Virus record (IMG/VR): IMGVR_UViG_3300025000_001035 | Coordinates: 1 to 24,000 of that record | Length of the DNA stretch: 24,000 nucleotides | From: a virus | Direction: 5' to 3' (one strand) | Shown here: piece by piece, positions 13,915 through 20,978 of the stretch | Position numbering within the stretch: the first letter of the stretch is position 1 | How the letters are laid out: every line of letters begins with the position of its first letter | Translations under genes and position numbers: made by a program | Notes under the pieces: generated by a model | What the model saw: the letters and a program-made list of their open reading frames with translations, nothing else | Databases searched by the model: none | What the model was told of the DNA's origin: nothing

Positions 13915-13950
13915 CGCCCTTCGGAGCGTTCATGGACGCAACAAAGGGCG
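13915..13950 (-). terminator. Terminator-like hairpin in the scaffold leader
   Basis: On the transcribed strand CGCCCUU pairs perfectly with AAGGGCG, seven base pairs at 13944-13950 and 13915-13921. A nested GCGU/ACGC stem (13936-13939 with 13926-13929) is separated from it by a symmetric 4x4 internal loop. A U-rich stretch UUUGUUGUUU follows directly. This is the form of an intrinsic terminator. It sits between the promoter and the scaffold ribosome site, so it could also be an attenuator or a mRNA-stabilising leader hairpin. The interrupted U tract makes termination partial at best. Confidence 0.5.
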
Positions 13951-13960
13951 CATCAGGGGC

Positions 13961-13978
13961 GCACTAACTATTTAGTGC
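13961..13978 (-). promoter_or_regulatory. Perfect 7-bp palindrome at the expected transcription start
   Basis: GCACTAA and TTAGTGC are perfect inverted repeats around a four-base centre (CTAT). They lie two bases downstream of the -10 box at 13980-13985, so they cover the predicted start of the capsid transcript. That position is classic for a repressor operator. It may instead be a short 5' stem-loop that protects the mRNA. No regulator gene is in the window. Confidence 0.45.
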
Positions 13979-13979
13979 T

Positions 13980-14009
13980 AATGTAAAACCATTTATTCCC
14001 GCTTGTCAA
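13980..14009 (-). promoter_or_regulatory. Sigma70-like promoter for scaffold and capsid genes
   Basis: On the minus strand, a perfect -35 box TTGACA (14009-14004) and a -10 box TACATT (13985-13980, 4 of 6 matches to TATAAT) are separated by 18 bases that are AT-rich near the -10. This is the only clear promoter match in a non-coding stretch here. The -35 overlaps the last codons of the 69-residue gene. It would boost the scaffold, capsid and downstream sugar genes over read-through from the packaging genes. Recognition by the host sigma factor is inferred. Confidence 0.6.
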
Positions 14010-14215
14010 GTGCCTCGCGAACTAACTACTAAGGTCATTTGTTGTGTGGAGGGCGTTTCCTTTTGGTACAGTGCCTCAATGCGAATTGTGGCTGTGTGTT
14101 TCTTGCCCCGATGCCGAGACTCAATGATGAGAACACCATCTTTCAGATAGGCTATGGGCAATATGCATCCCAATGTGTCGCAGAATATCGCTGTCTTGGC
14201 AGATACAGTCATCAT
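14006..14215 (-). CDS. Small hypothetical protein, 69 aa
   Basis: 69 residues. The ATG at 14215 overlaps the stop of the giant upstream gene as ATGA, and the TGA overlaps the -35 region of the capsid promoter. The sequence begins MMTVSAKTAIFCDTLGCILP, with a Cys-x4-Cys pair, then LKDGVLIIESRHRGKKHTAT, a beta hairpin followed by a His/Lys-rich stretch. This could be half of a zinc-binding site, but the second half is not evident. Function unknown. The start overlap and full coding length support it as a gene. Confidence 0.6.
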   Translation of the reverse strand: MMTVSAKTAIFCDTLGCILPIAYLKDGVLIIESRHRGKKHTATIRIEALYQKETPSTQQMTLVVSSRGT

Positions 14216-17200
14216 CTCGCCCCCACAGGCTCTGGCGTAGGCGTACCCAAGGCCGCAATCGAGGCATCCAGGGTACGTTGCGCTTCTCGGTAAGCATCCG
14301 AAGATATAGGCTGCGTAGGCGTCGGCGCAACAGCAGCTTTGGGCGTAACGGGCGTAGGTGTCTTAGTCCCCAATGCCAGTTCAAACTTGGCCCGCAACTT
14401 GGTACGAGATGGGGCCTCATATTTCTTTACGGCTAGACTTGGGATGTCCTTGATTCCAATACCGTTTTCTTTCATCAATCGCACAGCTATATCGAAGGCG
14501 TCATTCGTCGAAAGAGATTCCACCTGGCCCACAATGAACAGCTTGGCCTCCACGTCGGGATGGTCTGTCCTGTATCTCTGGCGAGTCATTAGGCTAGCCC
14601 GTGTGAACTTATCTGCGATTCCGCCTGTTGCTTTCGCCGTCTCCTCCAAGACCTGCTGGTCATTGGAAGGAATGGCGAAATAGGCATCGTATGCCTTGAA
14701 GTCGTCCTGGGGCCACAGGTCACGAAGATATTGGGCACGTAGGTTCAGACCCGTAGCCTGTACCAGTTGTCCCTTTGTCCCAAGACCACGTTCACTCAAA
14801 GGAATCAGCCCTTTGGGAAGACCTCCTGCTTGGAGGGCTATCTGTCCCGCCGCCTGGCCTACACCTATGGGAGCGAACATATCGTTGATGAGATTGGCCG
14901 TCCTGGAATAGATGCCGCCTGGCCCAACCGTATCAATCGGCCTTCCAAAGTAGTCTCTCTCTGTTACTTGGGTTGTGAAAGCCCTTATAGGCACGGACTC
15001 CCTGGAAGCCAGAAACCCAGGCGGGTCAAGGATACGGAATGCAGTATCAAGCTGCCCCACAATGTCCAATAGATTGTTTCGCCCTTCTGTCCCTTTGATA
15101 GGCAGGTCTGGGGATGCAAACTTTGGGTTGTATCCCACCGGCAATGGCCCCCACTTATCCTTGGATATAGGACTCCATCGGTCAAAAGGCAGCGCCTCTC
15201 CCGTAGAGGCATAATGGATGGCACTCGCAAGGGCGATAAGACCAAGGTAGGCTCCTAGCCAATGCTCACGCCAGTAGCCCGCTTCTGGGCCTCGAATAGC
15301 CCCTGTTGCCTGTCTGAGTAGCCCTTCCGACTCGCTGATGGAAAAAAACACACGACGAAGAATCTCCCTGAGCGGCCTGTTCTGCAAGACGCTCTGCGAT
15401 GCTGGAATTGTGGAATACTTCTTATTCGTCACCTTGGCAATCATGCCATTCAAGGCTTCGTCCGAAAGACTCCCGTAACGCCGCACCAACATAGGAGCGA
15501 TATTGTTCTTGATGTCTGCTATCTGGGCAGCGGGATAAACTCCCTCAAACAGCCCCCGTCTCATAGAGCTTTCCATGCTGCCTATGGCCCGCCTGACCGC
15601 CTTGTTTCCTAACAAACCCGCTTCCTCTGCAACTACCCGTGCCACCTGGTCTAAGTTGCTTGGCAAGATGGTGGTATCAATGGTGGACAGACCACCTTCC
15701 ATGATGCCACGCAGATGTATGCCTGGTCTGTCTTTCAGAAGCGGCGTAGTGCTGTTGAGTTGCACTCTGATAGCGGCCCTGGCTCCAGGACGGAAGTTTG
15801 CTGAAACAATGTCAGCGGCGGACTTAGGCCACACCGCTAGGCGGCGAGCAGCCTCTATAGGCCGTCCTGCCATAAGCGCATCCACCATTCCAGACCAGGC
15901 CCCCACGTAGCTTCTGGTCAGAAAGTCCATCTGCTGAAACACCGAGCCAAAGAGTTTGATCCGCTTAGGAATGAACACCACGGCGTCAATGGCTTTGCTC
16001 AGGTTGAATGTCCTATTGCCCACATGGACATTGCCCAGGTTGTGGGTTATCCCATACATATTCTCCAAACTGCCCGCCAGTTCGTCTGGGACAACCCAGC
16101 GACGAGAGTACATGGCGACTGGCTGTCCCGTGGCGTCAGTAGTAGCAAAGACCTTCCCTTCAAAAGCAGGCCCAACTTTAGGAGTCCTCCATCCCGTGGC
16201 TGCCAGTCCTGACGCATCTGTCATGGCAAGGTCGAGCTTTTTCAGGTGGTCAACCAACTGCATTTGCTGACGGTAGCGCACTCCCTGAAGCCTGGATATG
16301 CGCCCTTGCTCATAAGGGTTCCATGAAATCGGCTCGAAACCAGCATCCCGCATCTCCCGATAGGTGGCGTCCACCCTGGGTTTCTTGAAGGATGGCACAG
16401 AACCAAGCCGTCCCCTGGGAACGCCCTGGGCTACTGCGGGTGCTCCCTCTTTGGGAACAATCCAGCCACGGTAGAAATAGTCCTCCACAGTTGCCATTGC
16501 GGGGTCAAAGTCCAGCCTCATGGACTCTTCCCAGTTGGTCAGTCCCCGCAGGCGGGAATACTCACCTTCCATTCCTACAGGGATTTTGGTTTCACCTTTT
16601 GCAACCTTGCTGGGATTGTGCAGTGCCTCAAACAGTTCGTCCATCACACCCACATCTTTTTGCTCAGGAACCCATCGCCCTTGCCGAATGGCTCCCAGGC
16701 CAGCCGCACGGAACCGTTTGACCCCTTCATCCACCAGGATACGGGCCTCATTCTCTGCTGTTGTGATAGCCGCTTCGTGGCGGCGCAACAAAGTCTCGGA
16801 TATTGTCTCTCCCTTAGTAGCTTGGTTCCTCACGGCCTCAAAGATGTCGTCAGGTTCATCGCCAGGAGGCTTCGCCCCCTTAGCTGTAGGTGGCCTTCGT
16901 ACAGGCGGCGCACCCGATGGGTCAGCGGAGGCGGCAAAGTCCTTCCATGCCACCGCCTCAATGGATGGAACATCTCCTTTGCCAGATTGCGCTATGCTCG
17001 CCACTGTCTCCGTCTCTTGACGTGGCTCAGGCGGCTTGATAGGCGGCTTCCCACCTGCTGCCTGCTTCGCCACAAACGCCTGGCGTTCCTCGGCTGACGC
17101 AAGCGGCCCTACGGCCTGCTCGATTTGCGCTTCTGTAGAAGCGGCAAGGCCAGGGACTACGGGGGAGGTTTTCCCGACCTGGCCTGCCGCAGATGGTGAC

Positions 17201-17973
17201 TGCCTCTTGCCTTTAGCCTTGCTAACGGCTTCCATCGCATCGCCGCCAGAGATTACGTCTTCCGTCGCCGTTCCTGGCCTCCGCCCCGCAGCGGTTGGTG
17301 CTTTTGCGGCGGGTTCCGTAATGGGCTTCAGTGCCGCTCTTGCAACTGACGGTTTAGCCGTACCCTCTAATCTAGCTTGTACAGCAAGGGCTTTGGGGTC
17401 GCCACGGGCTAATGCCGCTTCATATTCGTCAATCGTAGCATAACCTATTGTCCCGCTAGACGACTTCTTCGCCGCTCTCGCCGCCACGGTCTCCGCCGTC
17501 CTGGATATCCCTGCTGCTGCGCCGCCTGTCTCGATGGCACGGCCTACCCCTGCGCCCAGTTGCGGCAGCACGCCACGTCCTGCTGTACCTGCCAGGCTGC
17601 CCACGGGTGCGCCAACAGGCAGACCCATCAATACCTTCGAGACTGGTGACTCACGCTGAAGCGCCTCTGCTGGTGATATTCCCTCTGCTTGTCCAAGTGG
17701 CGTGGTCAAAGCACTCCCAACGGTGCGACTCAAACTTCCAGGGGGAGACAGCACATCTATTGCCTTCTGAACACCTGGAATCTCAGACGGGCCTTTCATG
17801 TACCAGGGTTTCTCGCCGGGCTCAGGCGGCTTCTCCGTCGTCCCCGTGGGCACGGCGAGAGGGCCAAGCGGGGGCTGAAGCGATGTTTGCTCTACTTCGG
17901 GCAATGGAGGTTGCAACGCTAGCGCCTTACGCCTGCGCCGTGCATCCTCTGCAACCAGTCCCCAGTAGGCCAT
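14212..17973 (-). CDS. Giant virion-associated protein, 1253 aa, possibly internal or ejected
   Basis: The frame runs from ATG at 17973 to TGA at 14212. Residues 1-400 are Pro/Ala/Gly/Lys-rich and likely disordered, with repeated short motifs such as EKPPEPGEKP. Residues about 400-1130 are helical. They include FGSVFQQMDFLTRSYVGAW at 675-693 and one strongly hydrophobic stretch, HWLGAYLGLIALASAIHYA at 904-922, that could span a membrane. The C-terminal 60 residues are again Pro/Thr-rich. Large multi-part proteins with a late hydrophobic segment occur in phages as internal virion or 'large polyvalent' proteins that may be injected with DNA. This one lies between portal and scaffold and has that look. 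No catalytic motif (transglycosylase, protease or polymerase) is evident. The role is inferred from position and build. Confidence 0.7.
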   Translation of the reverse strand: MAYWGLVAEDARRRRKALALQPPLPEVEQTSLQPPLGPLAVPTGTTEKPPEPGEKPWYMKGPSEIPGVQKAIDVLSPPGSLSRTVGSALTTPLGQAEGISPAEALQRESPVSKVLMGLPVGAPVGSLAGTAGRGVLPQLGAGVGRAIETGGAAAGISRTAETVAARAAKKSSSGTIGYATIDEYEAALARGDPKALAVQARLEGTAKPSVARAALKPITEPAAKAPTAAGRRPGTATEDVISGGDAMEAVSKAKGKRQSPSAAGQVGKTSPVVPGLAASTEAQIEQAVGPLASAEERQAFVAKQAAGGKPPIKPPEPRQETETVASIAQSGKGDVPSIEAVAWKDFAASADPSGAPPVRRPPTAKGAKPPGDEPDDIFEAVRNQATKGETISETLLRRHEAAITTAENEARILVDEGVKRFRAAGLGAIRQGRWVPEQKDVGVMDELFEALHNPSKVAKGETKIPVGMEGEYSRLRGLTNWEESMRLDFDPAMATVEDYFYRGWIVPKEGAPAVAQGVPRGRLGSVPSFKKPRVDATYREMRDAGFEPISWNPYEQGRISRLQGVRYRQQMQLVDHLKKLDLAMTDASGLAATGWRTPKVGPAFEGKVFATTDATGQPVAMYSRRWVVPDELAGSLENMYGITHNLGNVHVGNRTFNLSKAIDAVVFIPKRIKLFGSVFQQMDFLTRSYVGAWSGMVDALMAGRPIEAARRLAVWPKSAADIVSANFRPGARAAIRVQLNSTTPLLKDRPGIHLRGIMEGGLSTIDTTILPSNLDQVARVVAEEAGLLGNKAVRRAIGSMESSMRRGLFEGVYPAAQIADIKNNIAPMLVRRYGSLSDEALNGMIAKVTNKKYSTIPASQSVLQNRPLREILRRVFFSISESEGLLRQATGAIRGPEAGYWREHWLGAYLGLIALASAIHYASTGEALPFDRWSPISKDKWGPLPVGYNPKFASPDLPIKGTEGRNNLLDIVGQLDTAFRILDPPGFLASRESVPIRAFTTQVTERDYFGRPIDTVGPGGIYSRTANLINDMFAPIGVGQAAGQIALQAGGLPKGLIPLSERGLGTKGQLVQATGLNLRAQYLRDLWPQDDFKAYDAYFAIPSNDQQVLEETAKATGGIADKFTRASLMTRQRYRTDHPDVEAKLFIVGQVESLSTNDAFDIAVRLMKENGIGIKDIPSLAVKKYEAPSRTKLRAKFELALGTKTPTPVTPKAAVAPTPTQPISSDAYREAQRTLDASIAALGTPTPEPVGAR

Positions 17974-17976
17974 CTA

Positions 17977-18294
17977 TCACACCAGCCATCGGGTAAATGG
18001 ATTGAAGCGGCTGATATCCTCTCCCCGCTGCTGAGGGGTCTGGGATTGGAACTGCTGTGCCCAGGGGAATTGTTCAAGGAAGTTGGCGAATTGCAGAGTG
18101 GGCGCCCCGCCAGCCTTCACCATCTGGCCTAGCTGCCCCAGGTACTGGTTTTGAATGTTGGCGAACTGCGACTGGAAGTGCCGCTTCTGATTCGGCGTTT
18201 TCCACTGGTTCTGGTAGCTGTAATACGCAGATTCAGGATTGTCGCCAAAAAAACCTGCGGTATCTCCAGTGAATGCTGCGAATGGGTTAGGCAT
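17977..18294 (-). CDS. Small probable virion protein, 105 aa
   Basis: 105 residues from ATG at 18294, with GAGGTC upstream, ending three bases before the giant gene. It is very rich in Gln, Phe, Asn, Pro and Tyr, and has no acidic cluster, membrane segment or enzymatic motif. The composition resembles small structural or internal head proteins in which aromatics pack against neighbours. Lying between portal and the giant protein, it may be a portal-associated or head-completion protein. No family recognised. Confidence 0.6.
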   Translation of the reverse strand: MPNPFAAFTGDTAGFFGDNPESAYYSYQNQWKTPNQKRHFQSQFANIQNQYLGQLGQMVKAGGAPTLQFANFLEQFPWAQQFQSQTPQQRGEDISRFNPFTRWLV

Positions 18295-18301
18295 ATTGAC
18301 C

Positions 18302-19066
18302 TCACAGCCCCATTTGCTTCATAAGATATTCCAGTAGCGTTGGACTACCTTCAACGCCGCCAGCAGCAGTGTCAGCAGTCCACTGTTGCTGATACCCAGG
18401 GAGATTGCGAGTGGCAGCGCGAGTAAACGGACTCGCATATCCTTTGCCCTGTAAAGCAGCTTGGAACAGGGCCGCCAAACTACCGCCAATATCTTGCCCC
18501 TCCAACTGACTCATCCAATCCCCTTGACCAGCAGAGGTCATGCCTTTAGCACCTGTAAGTGCATTGAGGGCTGTGTCTCCAGCCTGCTTTCCTTGCGGCC
18601 CCATATACGCCTGAAAACTCTGGGGCGTCAGCCTTTGTTGGCGGTTCAGAATCTCTTGGCCTGCGTAGGCTGAGTACGCCGGCCTCGACTGCTGGCTTTG
18701 CCAAGCCTGAAACGGATTGGCCCCAACACTGGGCAGGTTCAGTGCCCTATTCCATGCGGTAGCAGGGTCTTCCTCAGTCAAGTATTTCTGCTGCTCAGGC
18801 GTGAGAGCCTTTACGCCTGAATAAGTCCCTGTCTGCCCCGTCCCGCCCGTGTTGCCGCCCATGCCACCCGTTGTGCCGCCAGAGGCCACGGCCTCGTACT
18901 TGGCCTTGTATAGGTCGTATAGCTCCTGGTAAAACTGATACGAGAGACCGCCGCCCTGATAGGCGGTATTCAGACTCGCATAGATGTCGCTCAGTTCTCC
19001 CAGGCTGGTGGCATTCTGGATCCTCGCTTGGAGCTTCGTGAGTTCGTTGGGGTCGTTTATAGGCAT
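18302..19066 (-). CDS. Hypothetical virion-region protein, 254 aa
   Basis: 254 residues with AAGGAGAAG before ATG at 19066. The first 60 residues are helical (NDPNELTKLQARIQNATS). Residues 61-85 form a Gly/Thr/Met-rich linker (GGTTGGMGGNTGGTGQTG). The remainder is Gln/Ala/Tyr-rich with QAWQSQQSRPAYSAYAG and no acidic catalytic pattern. This flexible-linker layout is frequent in phage head and internal proteins. It lies 12 bases after the portal gene and precedes two other probable virion genes. A scaffold-like or internal head role is possible. The function is unproven. Confidence 0.62.
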   Translation of the reverse strand: MPINDPNELTKLQARIQNATSLGELSDIYASLNTAYQGGGLSYQFYQELYDLYKAKYEAVASGGTTGGMGGNTGGTGQTGTYSGVKALTPEQQKYLTEEDPATAWNRALNLPSVGANPFQAWQSQQSRPAYSAYAGQEILNRQQRLTPQSFQAYMGPQGKQAGDTALNALTGAKGMTSAGQGDWMSQLEGQDIGGSLAALFQAALQGKGYASPFTRAATRNLPGYQQQWTADTAAGGVEGSPTLLEYLMKQMGL

Positions 19067-19078
19067 TGTCTCTTCTCC

Positions 19079-20974
19079 TTACGCTTGCTGTCCTTGCGCT
19101 CCTGGGCGTGGTGTCCCTGGGGCTATCATACCAGGCCCGCTGTTACTTGTCGCTGGCGAAGGCGGAGTCCCTCTGGCCGCTTCGGGCTGTACCTCTGGCC
19201 GCTGCCCTGGTGTTCCTCTCCCTGGCGCACTGCCGCCGCCAAGCCCGGGCCCGCCCTGTTGCGGCGGCAGTATGCCCATCTTTGCAGCCAGGATTTGCAA
19301 AAGCTCCTGATAGTAGAATGAGGCCAGTTCGGGATGCCCCTGGTCTTCCGCAGCCTTCATCAGCGTAAAGAGGCCAGCTTCGGGCAGGACTTCCTGTGCC
19401 TTCTGGAGCATGAACTGATTCTCCGTCTGCTCGGAGTCCTGTATGCCCAGAATGTTGTCCTTTATCCAAGGTCGGGCAAAGAACTCCTTGGCTATCTGAG
19501 CTATCCCGTACTTTGTCATGTCGTCCTGCGGCAACTGGCTCACGAGCTTGACCGTGTAGTCGCAACTGTTCGCTATCATCTCAGGGGCAATGGTCTGAGA
19601 GAAGTATTTGCGATTGCTTTCCATGCCGGAAAGCTGCATGGCATCAAAGTAGCCAGTCTGATACTGGTCAGTGAGCAGATTGCCTATCTGCAGGTACGCC
19701 TGCTCCACGGCATCCAGCCGTGTGGACAGCACTGTCTCTATGCCCTGACTGAGTGTGTTGATGGCGTATCCGCTCAGTTGGAACGCCAGTTCGCCATAGA
19801 CGGTGTGCGGAAGAGTGCCTCGTTGAATCTCGCCCAGGACTACCTGAAGATAGAGGCTGGTGTCCTTTGCCATCTCCAGGAGTTTCATGGCTTCTACCTT
19901 CTCCTCTGGCCGAAGGGAAACCTCTGAACCAGTCACATAGGGGTCTTGCGGCAAGGTCTTCTTGCCGTCTGCCGACGTGATGGTTACAGGGGGCTTCCGT
20001 GACCGCGCCACCAGTTCCAGGACGATGGACATGAGGTCATTGTATTTGCTATAGATGTTTCGGACTGACTCGTAAACGCTTTCCCCTATATCCTTGATGA
20101 CATTTGCCGTAGCCATAGGCTGAATCATGGGCATATTGCCCACCAGAATCATGTATACAGGGACTCTCACGCTGCCGTGCGGCGTCGGGGGCTTCAAGAC
20201 TTCTCTAGCTGTTACGACGGTGTTTATCCAACCGTTATAGAAGTCGTAAACATCGAATCCTTCCCGCTCCACATCAGTTGAGCCGTCCATCTGGAAAGGT
20301 TGCTGTCCCACACTGATGCCGTACTCATCCTGTATCTGCTGACGGGTCTTTTTGATCTTGTAACAGGCCCATTCCAGGCCATCGGCGCCAACCCCCCAAT
20401 GGACGTTCATGGAGTCCCAAGGGGCAACATCCGCATAAGTCGAGCCGTCAGGCCGTTTGGCTAGCAAACAGCGTCCTGAAAGCATCCCTCCGCGAACACT
20501 GACGAAGAAAGATAGCTGATTCCGCAGCTTTGGTTGGAGCATCCGCACCAATCGCTCATCTGCGGCCCGCAGCAAGCCCAGGAACAACCTCTCTTTGAGG
20601 TTATCCACCTCTTTGGGGTGGGTCCTGTCATTGATATGCTCAACCCGTATCATAAGTTGGGCTTGTGCGAGCCATGCAATGACTTTGTTGGCAAAGTTGC
20701 GTGGCTCATTTGATGTGTAAACCGCATAATCCATGAGGCTTTCGCCTGACACAGGGTCGGTGTTCACGTGGTCAGTGAGCCTGTAAAGCTCGTAGTCGCT
20801 CTCCATGCGGTCTCGGAGAGGCTGCACATCCACTTCGTGCTGGTCAACCATCTTGACGATTTGCTCAGGGGTCGGCGGACGTGGGAAGGACGGCATCAAA
20901 GCCATCCCCTGGTCAAAGCCGTTGCCGTTTGGGGAAGCGGCAGGAGCAGGAAGGGCCATCATGTCTGGCATCAT
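19079..20974 (-). CDS. Portal protein
   Basis: 631 residues from ATG at 20974 with GGAG upstream, four bases after the terminase stop. Portal proteins form the dodecameric ring through which DNA enters and leaves the head and to which the terminase docks. Signs here are length and place, a helical N-terminal stem region (VKMVDQHEVDVQPLRDRMES), the central WDSMNVHWGVGADGLEW wing segment, YDFYNGWINTVVTAREVLKP, and the long helices around ESVYESVRNIYSKYNDL, followed by the inner-tunnel type helix GYAINTLSQGIETVLS. The last 70 residues are a Pro/Gly/Gln-rich tail that is probably disordered. The start could also be the Met at 20971. The call rests on context plus these features. Confidence 0.85.
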   Translation of the reverse strand: MMPDMMALPAPAASPNGNGFDQGMALMPSFPRPPTPEQIVKMVDQHEVDVQPLRDRMESDYELYRLTDHVNTDPVSGESLMDYAVYTSNEPRNFANKVIAWLAQAQLMIRVEHINDRTHPKEVDNLKERLFLGLLRAADERLVRMLQPKLRNQLSFFVSVRGGMLSGRCLLAKRPDGSTYADVAPWDSMNVHWGVGADGLEWACYKIKKTRQQIQDEYGISVGQQPFQMDGSTDVEREGFDVYDFYNGWINTVVTAREVLKPPTPHGSVRVPVYMILVGNMPMIQPMATANVIKDIGESVYESVRNIYSKYNDLMSIVLELVARSRKPPVTITSADGKKTLPQDPYVTGSEVSLRPEEKVEAMKLLEMAKDTSLYLQVVLGEIQRGTLPHTVYGELAFQLSGYAINTLSQGIETVLSTRLDAVEQAYLQIGNLLTDQYQTGYFDAMQLSGMESNRKYFSQTIAPEMIANSCDYTVKLVSQLPQDDMTKYGIAQIAKEFFARPWIKDNILGIQDSEQTENQFMLQKAQEVLPEAGLFTLMKAAEDQGHPELASFYYQELLQILAAKMGILPPQQGGPGLGGGSAPGRGTPGQRPEVQPEAARGTPPSPATSNSGPGMIAPGTPRPGAQGQQA

Positions 20975-20978
20975 GCGC

